NCBI RefSeq assembly: GCF_000733775.1
Contig: NZ_JPOE01000002.1
Location: forward strand, 2,294,001-2,358,000
Direction of reading: 5' to 3'
Source of the DNA: Thiomonas sp. FB-Cd
GTDB lineage: Bacteria; Pseudomonadota; Gammaproteobacteria; Burkholderiales; Burkholderiaceae_C
DNA length: 64,000 nt
The first letter of the stretch is position 1, and each line of letters opens with the position of its first letter. The position numbers and the translations under genes are program-made. Of this stretch, positions 7,899 to 15,937 are shown in pieces. Under the pieces are notes generated by a model. That model did not search any database. It was not told the origin of the DNA and saw only the letters and a program-made list of their open reading frames with translations.

Positions 7899-8391
7899 CA
7901 AGTTCGTCGATCTCGGCGCTGGGATGTTCCTGTATGAGCAGACGGTGGACGATGAAACGTGGGTCTGCGATAGCCAATCTGCATCATCCGACGTTCAATT
8001 CGGGTTTGCTTCATGGGATGGATGGCACGGTCCCGTTTCGGGTCGTTGCATCCTGAAGGCGTTGCCGACCCGAGTCGGCGGGTGGGGCCAAGTAAGCGAT
8101 GAGGTCTGGGCCTGGTGCATGCCTGACGGGCAGGAGCTAGATGAACCGCCTCCCTCATGGCCGCGAATCGTGAATGTTCTCGATAGCCCGCATGCAGCGG
8201 CATTCGCAGGGCTAGCTGGAACCGTCTTCGGTAGTGAGGCATTGCTGACCGATGCGCTGCGCGAGATCACACAAACGCTACCCAAACTGCCGCTCAGGTT
8301 GGCGGGCGCGGATGCTCGCCTGGTCGCGGCGCAGTGGGCTCACCCTCATATCTTTGGCGAGCCGCACATGGCATCGAGTGAGGCACATTAG
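7888..8391 (+). CDS. hypothetical protein, transposon passenger
   Basis: 167 residues, ATG at 7888 within the end of hepT, ending 3 bp before the transposase ATG. The tight packing on both sides argues that it is a real gene. Composition is acidic and Trp-rich (WDGWHGP, WGQVSDEVWAW), with no membrane segment or motif I recognise. It may belong to the passenger module or accompany the transposase. Confidence 0.5.
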   Translation: MTSSKFVDLGAGMFLYEQTVDDETWVCDSQSASSDVQFGFASWDGWHGPVSGRCILKALPTRVGGWGQVSDEVWAWCMPDGQELDEPPPSWPRIVNVLDSPHAAAFAGLAGTVFGSEALLTDALREITQTLPKLPLRLAGADARLVAAQWAHPHIFGEPHMASSEAH

Positions 8392-8394
8392 GCG

Positions 8395-9738
8395 ATGCCC
8401 GTCAACATTCTGAATCTTCCCGCCTACAAGATTCTGCGGGTCGAGGAAACCGAACACGATTACCACATCCGCACCGAGCTTGCGCAGTCACCCACGCGCT
8501 GCCCGGCCTGCGGCCACGCTCGACTCCAGCGCTACGGGCGCAATGAGCAGGTCGTCCGCGACCTGTCGATCCACGGCAAGCGTGTCGGTATTTACGTGGA
8601 TACCCAGCGTTGGCGCTGCCAGGCGTGCGGAAAGACGTTCATGGAGCCGCTGCCGGCTGTCAACGCCAAGCGGGAGATGACCGACCGTCTGGTGGCCTGG
8701 ATCGGCCAGCAGAGCCTGCGCCGCACCTTCACCAGCATCGCCGAGGACATCGGCCTCGACGAGAAGACGGTTCGGAACATCTTCCGCGACTACGTGAACG
8801 AGATGGAGGAGACAGTCCGGTTCGAGACGCCAGCCTGGATGGGCATCGACGAGATCCATCTCATCCGGCCGCGCTGCGTGATCTCGAACATCCGCAGCAA
8901 CACCGTCGTCAACCTGCTCCCGAACCGGAACAAGGACACGGTGGTCCACTACCTCTCGCACCTCGACGGCCGGCACCAGGTGCAGACCGTGGCCATGGAC
9001 ATGTGGACGCCCTACCGCGAGGCGGTGCAGTCGGTCATGCCCGACGCTCGCATCGTCATCGACAAGTTCCACGTTGTGCGCATGGCCAACGACGCCGTGG
9101 AGAAGGTTAGGAAGTCACTGCGCGAATCGCTGACCCCGAAGCAGCGCCGTGGGTTGATGCACGATCGCTTCGTGCTGCTCAAGCGCGAGCGTGACCTGAA
9201 CGACAAGGAACGGCTGCTGCTCTCGGGATGGGCGGCGAACTATTCCGAGCTGGGCGAGGCGTACAGGCTCAAGGAGGCGTTCTACGGGGTCTATGAGGGC
9301 ATGGGGACGCTCGACCAGGCGTTGGCTCGCTACTCGGCCTGGCATCGCTCGGTGAGCCCAGAAGTCCGCGATGCCTTCGCCGACCTGATCCGGGCGTTCA
9401 CCAACTGGCAGCCGCAGATCCTCGCTTACTTCGAGCACCCGGTCACCAACGCCTATACCGAGAGCCTGAACAGCCTCATCCGGGTCATGAACCGCCTGGG
9501 CCGCGGCTACAGCTTCGAGGCCCTACGGGCGAAGATCCTCTTCACCGAAGGCGTCCAGCGCAAGACCCAGCCGAAGTTCCGGCGCCGCGAGGCCGAGCCG
9601 AGCTTCGGCTACGCCGCATTCGAGATGGTTGGTCGGACATCGTTCGGGCAGGATCAACACGAGATGGTCGAAGCCGCGAAGAACTACGGCGCCGACATTT
9701 CAACGCTGACCCGGCTGATCGAAGAAGGCAAGCTCTGA
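8395..9738 (+). CDS. ISL3-family transposase
   Basis: 447 residues, full length. The N-terminal zinc finger CPACGHARLQRYG with the second pair CQACGKTF (about residues 35-80) is followed by an HTH segment with IGLDEKTVRNIF and the ISL3 DDE domain: Asp in WMGIDEIHLI, Asp in TVAMDMWTPYREAV and DKFHVVR, Glu in TNAYTESLNSLIR. It lies 30 bp inside the right inverted repeat and looks active. Confidence 0.95.
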   Translation: MPVNILNLPAYKILRVEETEHDYHIRTELAQSPTRCPACGHARLQRYGRNEQVVRDLSIHGKRVGIYVDTQRWRCQACGKTFMEPLPAVNAKREMTDRLVAWIGQQSLRRTFTSIAEDIGLDEKTVRNIFRDYVNEMEETVRFETPAWMGIDEIHLIRPRCVISNIRSNTVVNLLPNRNKDTVVHYLSHLDGRHQVQTVAMDMWTPYREAVQSVMPDARIVIDKFHVVRMANDAVEKVRKSLRESLTPKQRRGLMHDRFVLLKRERDLNDKERLLLSGWAANYSELGEAYRLKEAFYGVYEGMGTLDQALARYSAWHRSVSPEVRDAFADLIRAFTNWQPQILAYFEHPVTNAYTESLNSLIRVMNRLGRGYSFEALRAKILFTEGVQRKTQPKFRRREAEPSFGYAAFEMVGRTSFGQDQHEMVEAAKNYGADISTLTRLIEEGKL

Positions 9739-9776
9739 GCCCTCCTACACAGCCAAATCCGGATACCCGTTTAAAT

Positions 9777-9926
9777 CTGGTGTTTATGACGCTAATTGCT
9801 CAGAACGCCTAGGCTGATGTGCCGACGCTAGCGCGACCACAACGCTCCTGTCAGCCCCCGCAAAACCGCCAATCCTCGACGGACTCTATTTTGCTCCGAC
9901 GGACTTTATTCCTTTCGATCAAAGCT
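9777..9926 (+). repeat. right part of 314-bp direct repeat, copy 1
   Basis: Matches 31595-31744 with a few substitutions. It contains two similar short blocks, CGACGGACTCTATT and CGACGGACTTTATT, in tandem. The match stops sharply after AAAGCT at 9926. The next 190 bp hold small hairpins (AGAGCC/GGCTCT near 9945, CACGT/ACGTG near 9975) but no clear gene. Confidence 0.85.
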
Positions 9927-10117
9927 TGATCTACAGGAATAGAGCCTGTCGGGGCTCTCCCTCTGAGGGCGTACACGTTTAGAACGTGACTCTACCCTGT
10001 CGGGGCACACTCTTGGGTCAAACTCCAGTGGTTTTTTCCATCGAGTGTCGAACAGCAGGTGGCGAGCCTTGGATACGCCGCGTCGTTGCGCATGGTCATG
10101 ATCAGCCATCGTGCCAT

Positions 10118-10567
10118 TTATGAGGCTCCGGTCGCATCTCCTGCCGCCTGCGCCATCGCTCGGGTGTCGAGGCAACGGGCGATACCAACGTACGTACCGA
10201 TGCGCGCCCACTCCTCCGGCTCGGCGCCGTAAACGTAATCTGGCAGTTGCAGCATGTGGGCTCGCGCCTCCGCATTGGCAACGATCAGGCGGGTAAAAGC
10301 CTCTACGCGCGAAGCGTGGGCGAACAATTCGGCCACCAGACCTTGCGGCATTTCGGCCAGTTCCGCATCGCTGAACCAGACCCGAGGATCCGTGGGTGAC
10401 AAAAGTCCTCTACCTGAGTGCAACAACTGCCAGTCAGTGCATACGTCCCAGGCTGGCGAATTGATCAGAACATGAATATCTGCCCCAAGTGGGGTGAGCA
10501 CTTTCGTCCACCCAGGCGCAACCTCCGCATGAGGGTTGTCCGGCCAGCGCATCTGATAGTACGTCAC
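10118..10567 (-). CDS. hypothetical protein
   Basis: 149 residues, ATG at 10567. It has normal protein composition with Trp/Asp-rich N-terminal half (WTKVLTPLGADIHVLINSPAWD) and a helical C-terminus with LVAELFAHASRVEAFTRLI. No family recognised, no signal peptide. It stands alone, oriented away from the sigma-54 activator. Confidence 0.5.
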   Translation of the reverse strand: MTYYQMRWPDNPHAEVAPGWTKVLTPLGADIHVLINSPAWDVCTDWQLLHSGRGLLSPTDPRVWFSDAELAEMPQGLVAELFAHASRVEAFTRLIVANAEARAHMLQLPDYVYGAEPEEWARIGTYVGIARCLDTRAMAQAAGDATGAS

Positions 10568-10933
10568 AGCTCGCCATCCATCTGTTCACTCGAGAGTTGG
10601 GGAACTCAAATCACAAGTCTTCGGCTATAGCACCCGCATTATCCCGTGCACCTGGCGCCTTTCCACAGGGGGGGGGGCAGAGATTCGAATGCAAGGGCAC
10701 TCATCCGTGGGTAGCTCGCTTTGAGGTGCTGCACCCCACTTCATTCCAGCCGCGATGGCGCGGTCGGCTTGCCCTCGCGACGAATGCGCCAATGTAGTCG
10801 TTATCAGGCTGTCGAGTTCGCTGCAACGGGCATTCATCAATGCCGTTGTACCTGTCTTGTTGAGCGCGTCGCCAAAGACCCGAAAACGCACATAAATATT
10901 ATTACTCTTTACCAAAATTCCTTATGATTGGTC
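10568..10933. other. intergenic region before the sigma-54 activator, with a run of ten G
   Basis: No credible gene. It contains a G10 tract at 10668-10677 and an AT-rich stretch (10890-10925) that probably carries the promoter of the activator gene. One minus-strand open frame across it has no recognisable domain. Confidence 0.4.
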
Positions 10934-12487
10934 ATGACACGGGAACGCTGGTTGATATCTTGGGTCGGTCGAACCGACCATGAGGCGGCTGAAAACGGCG
11001 CCGAGCAAGACGTCGGGCCGATAGCAACGGCACTAGCGGGCCCCAAGCGGTACGACCGCATTTATCTGCTCACCAACTATTCCTTCGAGCGGAGCAGAAA
11101 CTATTGCCATTGGCTGCAGAAACGCACCGGGTATAGCGATAGCAGCGTCGACCTCTTTCAGGTTGATCTGCCGAGCCCAATTGACTACGCCGCCATTTAT
11201 GCCGAGGTTTCGAAGAACCTTAAAGAGGCCCGACTCCCTAGAGACGACGTCGACCTGACATTCCACTTGAGTCCGGGCACACCCGCGATGGCGGCGATCT
11301 GGATCATCCTAGCAAAAACACGCTTTCCCGCCAGGCTGATTCAGACCTCTCGCGAGCGGGGACTTGAGTCGGTGGATTTCTTCTTCGATCTGGCGAACGA
11401 CTTTCTGCCAGAGTTTCTCCAGCGTAGCGGCGATCGAATAGAGCGGCTCGCGACTGGGCTAACCAACACCTCTCCGGGCTTCGCAAAGATCCTCCATGCG
11501 AGTGATGTCATGCGACGTCAGATAGCTCTGGCGCAACGAATAGCGGTGCACGAGGTTCCCGTGCTGATCTTGGGCGAGACCGGAACCGGAAAGGAGCTGT
11601 TCGCTGAAGCTATCCACGCAACGAGCACGAGGTCGGACAAGCCGTTTCTCGCTGTAAATTGCGGCGCCATCGCGCCAGAGCTCGCGAACTCAGAACTGTT
11701 TGGCCACAAGAAGGGGGCATTTACTGGTGCGACGTCAAACCGTACTGGACACTTCCGCGAGGCCGATGGAGGAACGCTTTTTCTCGACGAAGTAGGAGAC
11801 CTTCCACCCGATACCCAGGTGCGGCTTCTCCGAGTCCTGCAGTCAGGAGAGGTTACCCCCGTCGGAGCGTCTACACCCGTCAAAGTGAATACGCGGGTCA
11901 TTGCAGCAACACATCGAGACCTCCCTGCCGATGTGGCCAGCGGACGTTTTCGGGAAGATCTTTTCCACCGCTTGGCCGGCGGCATCTTGCGTTTGCCGCC
12001 TCTCCGAGAGCGCGGGGAAGATGTGGCGCTGTTGATCGACGCATTTTTGAAGCGCATCAACCAAGACGCCCAAGGTCGACCCGAGGCCCAGGAGAAAACG
12101 ATCTCTCCGCAGGCTCGGACCCTACTGCTTTCGCACACCTGGCCTGGAAACGTTCGGGAGCTTTATCACACCCTGGTTAGGGCCTCAATCTGGTCAACGA
12201 CACAGCAGATCCAGGCTTCCGATGTGAGTGCAGCTGTTCTGCAGCCATTCAGACGCGACATGACGCTACTCGATCAGCCATTGGTGCCAGGCTTCAATCT
12301 ACAGAACGTACTCGACGAAGTGACCAGAACTTACCTCGCTCGAGCCCTGAAGCAGGCAGGTGGACGGAAATCCGTCGCAGCTTCGCTGCTTGGGTTCGCC
12401 AATTACCAGACGCTCGACAACCGCATGCGCAAGGTGCATCTGACATCCGACAGTCAGGCCACAGACGTCAAGAACATAAAAAAATAA
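10934..12487 (+). CDS. CARF-like sensor fused to sigma-54 activator (RtcR-like)
   Basis: 517 residues. Residues 1 to about 160 form a Rossmann-like sensor: ISWVGRTDHEAA, YDRIYLLTNYSF, then FHLSPGTPAMAAIWIILAKT, the pattern of CARF domains (as in RtcR and Csm6), which bind cyclic oligonucleotides or RNA ends. Next is a full AAA+ sigma-54 interaction domain: Walker A GETGTGKE (about 213), GAFTGA loop (about 260), Walker B GGTLFLDEVGDLP, R-finger region LFHRLAGG. The C-terminus ends in a Fis-type HTH (GRKSVAASLLGFANYQTLDN). It is followed by a sigma-54 promoter and the defence operon, so it is most likely that operon's signal-dependent activator. ATG at 10934 preferred over the TTG two codons upstream. 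Confidence 0.88.
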   Translation: MTRERWLISWVGRTDHEAAENGAEQDVGPIATALAGPKRYDRIYLLTNYSFERSRNYCHWLQKRTGYSDSSVDLFQVDLPSPIDYAAIYAEVSKNLKEARLPRDDVDLTFHLSPGTPAMAAIWIILAKTRFPARLIQTSRERGLESVDFFFDLANDFLPEFLQRSGDRIERLATGLTNTSPGFAKILHASDVMRRQIALAQRIAVHEVPVLILGETGTGKELFAEAIHATSTRSDKPFLAVNCGAIAPELANSELFGHKKGAFTGATSNRTGHFREADGGTLFLDEVGDLPPDTQVRLLRVLQSGEVTPVGASTPVKVNTRVIAATHRDLPADVASGRFREDLFHRLAGGILRLPPLRERGEDVALLIDAFLKRINQDAQGRPEAQEKTISPQARTLLLSHTWPGNVRELYHTLVRASIWSTTQQIQASDVSAAVLQPFRRDMTLLDQPLVPGFNLQNVLDEVTRTYLARALKQAGGRKSVAASLLGFANYQTLDNRMRKVHLTSDSQATDVKNIKK

Positions 12488-12572
12488 CATGAAATATAAC
12501 TATTTTTATACCTTACTCCGCGATTGCATTCGTAAGTCTTTGATTTATAAAGGCATACGTCTCACCAGAAGG

Positions 12573-12588
12573 TGGAACGACTTTCGCA
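12573..12588 (+). promoter_or_regulatory. sigma-54 (-24/-12) promoter of the TerY-P operon
   Basis: TGGAACGACTTTCGCA matches the consensus TGGCACG-N4-TTGCW with exact GG-N10-GC spacing. It lies between a sigma-54 activator gene and the operon it should control. The predicted start of transcription is near 12600, which excludes the upstream ATG at 12595 as start of the first gene and supports the ATG at 12619. The 60 bp upstream hold only a weak CTTAC/GTAAG repeat as candidate activator site. Confidence 0.8.
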
Positions 12589-12618
12589 ATACAGATGGCA
12601 CACAGATTGGAGGCCATC

Positions 12619-12960
12619 ATGTTTCACGGCGAAAACTTGGAATTGAATACATCGATCCCAGACCTGACCAAGCATGCAAGCGTTCGGATGCAGCAGCGAG
12701 GTATCCGGCGGGAGGACGTCGACGCAGCACTTGCCTACGGACGCAGGATCCACGCCAAAGGTCTAACCTTCTTTGTCATCGGGGACAAGGAGGTCCGGCA
12801 GTACATGGACAAGGGTATCAACCTCGCTCAGCTGGTGGGCGTTCAGGTACTGGTGTCCCGTGAGGGTTCGGTCGTCACCACGTATCGCAGCCGCGATCTC
12901 CACGCAATCCGGGCGACACCACGCTCAAACCGCCGTGCACGTACCAAGCGTCCGCATTGA
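12619..12960 (+). CDS. DUF4258-family protein
   Basis: 113 residues. The core HASVRMQQRGIRREDVDAAL, then VIGDKEVRQ and VQVLVSREGSVVTTYRS, matches the DUF4258 pattern: Arg-Met-x-x-Arg-Gly-Ile helix, then beta strands ending in a Thr-x-Tyr. This fold is related to the RelE/BrnT-like small RNase group, so toxin activity is possible but unproven. ATG at 12619 chosen because TGGAGG stands 5 bases upstream and it lies after the predicted transcription start. First gene of the sigma-54 operon, 23 bp before the vWA gene. Confidence 0.75.
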   Translation: MFHGENLELNTSIPDLTKHASVRMQQRGIRREDVDAALAYGRRIHAKGLTFFVIGDKEVRQYMDKGINLAQLVGVQVLVSREGSVVTTYRSRDLHAIRATPRSNRRARTKRPH

Positions 12961-12983
12961 ATCACGTAGAAGGAGGCAAGAAC

Positions 12984-13784
12984 ATGGGCTGGGCAAGCAT
13001 GAATGAAGATAACGAAAGCCGATTCTTCAACGCAACGATCATCAGGAACGAGGTAGACAAGAAGATGAATACACCAAAGAACAGCCCCGAAAAGGGCAGC
13101 GCCATCACCAAACTCAAGGCATTCGCGGCCCCTCAGGCGCGCCCGCTCCCCGTGATCATTCTTGCGGACGTGAGTGGCAGCATGGCCGAGAACGGGAAAA
13201 TCGAGGCACTCAACGTAGCGGTCAAGCAGATGGTCGAGAGCTTTGCCAAAGAGTCGCGCCTGCGCGCCGATATTCAGGTCGGACTAATCACATTCGGCGG
13301 CCGTAAAGCTGACCTCCACCTTCCGCTGATCAGCGCCCACGCGGTTAGCGAAGTCGAGGCATTCACCGCGGCGGGGGCCACGCCCATGGGCGCGGCCTTC
13401 GCACTCGCGAAGCAGTTGCTGGAAGACAAGGATCGCGTGCCCGCACGTGCATACCGCCCGGTGCTGGTTCTCGTTTCGGACGGCGCCCCTACCGACGACT
13501 GGGAGAACCCGCTGGCCGCTCTAAAGGGCAGCGAACGTGCTCAGAAGGTTTCGCGATTTGCGATGGCAATCGGCGCAGACGCGGACCGGGAACTGCTGGC
13601 GCAATTCACCAACGACGTCGAAGCGCCAGTGTTTGAAGCACACGAAGCAGAAGACATCCGGCGCTTCTTCCGGGCGGTCACGATGAGCGTCGTGGCACGT
13701 TCCTCCAGCCCTAGCCCGGACCAACCGCTTGCGATCGACGTGAGCGAGATTCCTGCGGATGACCTCGACTTGGACGCCATCTGA
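12984..13784 (+). CDS. TerY-like von Willebrand factor A (vWA) protein
   Basis: 266 residues. The metal-ion-dependent adhesion site is complete: DVSGSM (about 61-66), the Thr in GATPMG (about 131) and Asp in SDGAPTDDW (about 164). The rest follows TerY: QMVESFAKESRLRADIQVGL, then RFAMAIGADADRELL and a C-terminal FFRAVT segment. TerY proteins act as metal-dependent scaffolds in the TerY-P triad with a PP2C phosphatase and a kinase, both of which follow directly. ATG at 12984 is chosen because AGGAGG lies 7 bases upstream; an earlier TTG has no such site. Confidence 0.9.
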   Translation: MGWASMNEDNESRFFNATIIRNEVDKKMNTPKNSPEKGSAITKLKAFAAPQARPLPVIILADVSGSMAENGKIEALNVAVKQMVESFAKESRLRADIQVGLITFGGRKADLHLPLISAHAVSEVEAFTAAGATPMGAAFALAKQLLEDKDRVPARAYRPVLVLVSDGAPTDDWENPLAALKGSERAQKVSRFAMAIGADADRELLAQFTNDVEAPVFEAHEAEDIRRFFRAVTMSVVARSSSPSPDQPLAIDVSEIPADDLDLDAI

Positions 13785-14495
13785 ATGTTGCGTGCGGCAG
13801 GTGCCTGTGTCACTGGGCCCGGCCACTTGCGGCTGGGAGAGCGCTGTCAAGACGCCTTGTCCTTAAGGGGCTGGCGAGGCGGATGGATCGCAGCCGTCGC
13901 CGATGGGTTAGGGTCTCGAGCCCAAAGCGCCCGTGGTGCACGCGCAGCCGTCGAAGCTGCGCAGGCCGTGGCAAGGAACTGGCAGCGCTCCGGCGAATGG
14001 CGTGACCTGCCGGCACGTCAGGTCGCCACGGACATCTACCGTCGGTGGCTCCAGGCGCTCCCTTGGAGAGACAAGTCGATTGCCGCCACGACTCTGCTGA
14101 TCGCCGTTTGTGACGCGCACGGTTACGCGCGCATATGGCAGATGGGGGATGGCTTGGTGGTCAGCCTGGTGAACGGTCGCGCTGCTGTTCTGACCCCAGC
14201 GCGAGGCGGATTCGGCAACGAGACGCGCGCACTGGGAACGGACACTTCCTGGTCTGCATGGACGGCGCAGGACATCGTTCTCAGTTGTCGTGGCGACGCA
14301 ATCCTCCTTATGACCGATGGAATTTCCGACGATGTGCCTAGCGAAATGGTCGAAGGTTTCGCGGCGGTAGTGCGGCGAGAACTGCGTAAGCGATCCCGGC
14401 GGGCCGGACGCAAGTGGCTGTACCGGGAGCTTACTCAATGGGCGACACCTAGGCACACGGACGACAAGACTCTGGCTGCCATTTATTTGGATTGA
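13785..14495 (+). CDS. PP2C-family serine/threonine phosphatase
   Basis: 236 residues; the ATG follows the vWA stop with no gap. Metal-binding Asp residues sit in the expected motifs: ERCQDAL (N-terminal Asp), VADGLGS (about 38), QMGDGLV (about 120) and LMTDGISDD (about 175), and a final TDDKTLA. It is a compact PP2C, shorter than eukaryotic types. In the TerY-P triad it should remove phosphate placed by the adjacent kinase. Confidence 0.9.
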   Translation: MLRAAGACVTGPGHLRLGERCQDALSLRGWRGGWIAAVADGLGSRAQSARGARAAVEAAQAVARNWQRSGEWRDLPARQVATDIYRRWLQALPWRDKSIAATTLLIAVCDAHGYARIWQMGDGLVVSLVNGRAAVLTPARGGFGNETRALGTDTSWSAWTAQDIVLSCRGDAILLMTDGISDDVPSEMVEGFAAVVRRELRKRSRRAGRKWLYRELTQWATPRHTDDKTLAAIYLD

Positions 14496-14503
14496 GGAAA
14501 AAC

Positions 14504-15931
14504 ATGGGAAAAACCTCCGGGTCCGCGAGCACTACACCTCAGCGCAAACCTCGTGTCGTCGACGACAAGGGAGGCCTGTACGAATTGGGCAAGCGCATTG
14601 CCGAGGGTGGCCAAGGGATCGTTTGCCCCACGCAAGATCCCCGCTTTCTTGTCAAGGTCAGCAGACATCCTGCCGACGATCCTCGGACAGATGCATGGAG
14701 CCGGCAGATTGCGGCTGTCCAGCGGATGCCGATCGAGGAGAACGACCTGCCGATCGCGATGCCAGTGGCCTTGATATCAAAACCAAGGCCGGGGTACGTC
14801 ATGGAACTAATGGATGGACTCGTCCCGCTGGAGGACGTACTGCGGCAAGCGCACGAGCGCTTACTTGCCGAAGACAGCCTGGCAGGTTTTCTCGCCACCG
14901 GCGGCCTCGCCCGCCGGCTTCGTCTGCTCGCACGGCTCGGTCGTGTTTTAGCCCGGCTACACGGGCTCGGTATTGCGCACGGAGACCTTTCACCAAAGAA
15001 CGTATTCGTGTCTCGTTCGGTTGAGCATGACCAAGTGTGGTTGATTGACTGCGACAACCTAACGTATGCGGTGAGGAACAGCGACTTGCAGATCTACACG
15101 CCCGACTACGGCGCGCCCGAGATATTTCGAGGCGAGTTGGGCATCAGTACCTATACGGACATCTGGAGCTTCGCCGTCATGGCGTTCCAGACGCTCACGC
15201 TTCTGCACCCCTTTAAGAGCGGCGCCTTGGTCGATACAGATAGCGAACTGGAGGCGGCGGCCTTCCGCGGCGATATTCCGTGGATTGACCACGACGGTGA
15301 CGAGCGCAATCGCGCCTCCGCCGGTTTGCCGAGAGAGATCGTCTGCACGCCACAACTTGCAGCACTTTTCCGTCGCTGCTTTCAGGACGGCCTGCGCGCA
15401 CCCGAACGCCGGCCCGTCATGGCTGAATGGGCTCAGGCGCTGGAGGCTGCAGCCGCTTTGCAGGTCCAATGCGAGGAAGGCGATGGTGGCTGCGGCAGCA
15501 CCTTTCTTTGGTCGGAATCCAGGGAGTGTCCGTTCTGTGGGCAGGTGGGTCGAGGGGCCAATTCGTCCGTGCTCATGGACCACCTGGTGTTCGCGCCCAA
15601 GTCGTTCCTGGGCGAGGATGCGAAGCCGCAGGACCAGTGGACCGCTACAGGGCAGGCGCAGGTCGTTGGCGGTACACCCGTGCCGTTGCGCCTATCGCCC
15701 CCAGGTACAGCCAGCTTTCCGGACAGCCGGGCGCTCGCTTCCGTCTGGATCCAGAGTGGTGCGCTGACGATTCAGGTCGCTAGTGGCGAGAACGTGACGC
15801 TGCAGACGTCGGGGGTGAAGAAACTCGAACCATTGCACGGTCGCACCCGCCTGCCTGCACGTGGTGTCCGAATCGCACTGCACATGGGGCGGATCGACGC
15901 GCCGCATGGCGTATGGCGCCTGACTTGGTGA
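14504..15931 (+). CDS. serine/threonine protein kinase with zinc ribbon and C-terminal domain
   Basis: 475 residues. Kinase domain first: glycine loop GGQGIV (about 34), ATP-binding Lys in FLVKVS (about 49), catalytic loop HGDLSPKNVF (about 158), metal Asp in IDCDN (DCD in place of DFG), APE motif YGAPEIF, and TYTDIWSFAVM. Catalytic Asp and Asn are present, so it is likely active. Then a zinc ribbon CEEGDGGCG...CPFCG (about 322-346) and a beta-rich tail. The ATG at 14504 follows GAGGAAA and starts 8 bp after the phosphatase stop. Third member of the TerY-P triad. Confidence 0.88.
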   Translation: MGKTSGSASTTPQRKPRVVDDKGGLYELGKRIAEGGQGIVCPTQDPRFLVKVSRHPADDPRTDAWSRQIAAVQRMPIEENDLPIAMPVALISKPRPGYVMELMDGLVPLEDVLRQAHERLLAEDSLAGFLATGGLARRLRLLARLGRVLARLHGLGIAHGDLSPKNVFVSRSVEHDQVWLIDCDNLTYAVRNSDLQIYTPDYGAPEIFRGELGISTYTDIWSFAVMAFQTLTLLHPFKSGALVDTDSELEAAAFRGDIPWIDHDGDERNRASAGLPREIVCTPQLAALFRRCFQDGLRAPERRPVMAEWAQALEAAAALQVQCEEGDGGCGSTFLWSESRECPFCGQVGRGANSSVLMDHLVFAPKSFLGEDAKPQDQWTATGQAQVVGGTPVPLRLSPPGTASFPDSRALASVWIQSGALTIQVASGENVTLQTSGVKKLEPLHGRTRLPARGVRIALHMGRIDAPHGVWRLTW

Positions 15932-15937
15932 AGCCCG

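Larger units (their letters stand above)
5478..9768 (+). mobile_element. ISL3-family transposon carrying a MNT/HEPN toxin-antitoxin pair
   Basis: Both ends are visible. The left end reads GGGTATCCGGATT and the right end is its reverse complement, with further matches inward (TGTGTA). It is flanked by an 8-bp direct duplication GTTTAAAT (5470-5477 and 9769-9776), as expected of ISL3. The empty site exists in the window at 31587-31594, so the insertion is proven by comparison. Contents: mntA, hepT, a hypothetical gene and the transposase, all on the plus strand, plus a later IS1182 insertion. Without the IS1182 element it is about 2.7 kb, longer than a simple ISL3 element because of the passengers. 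Confidence 0.9.
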
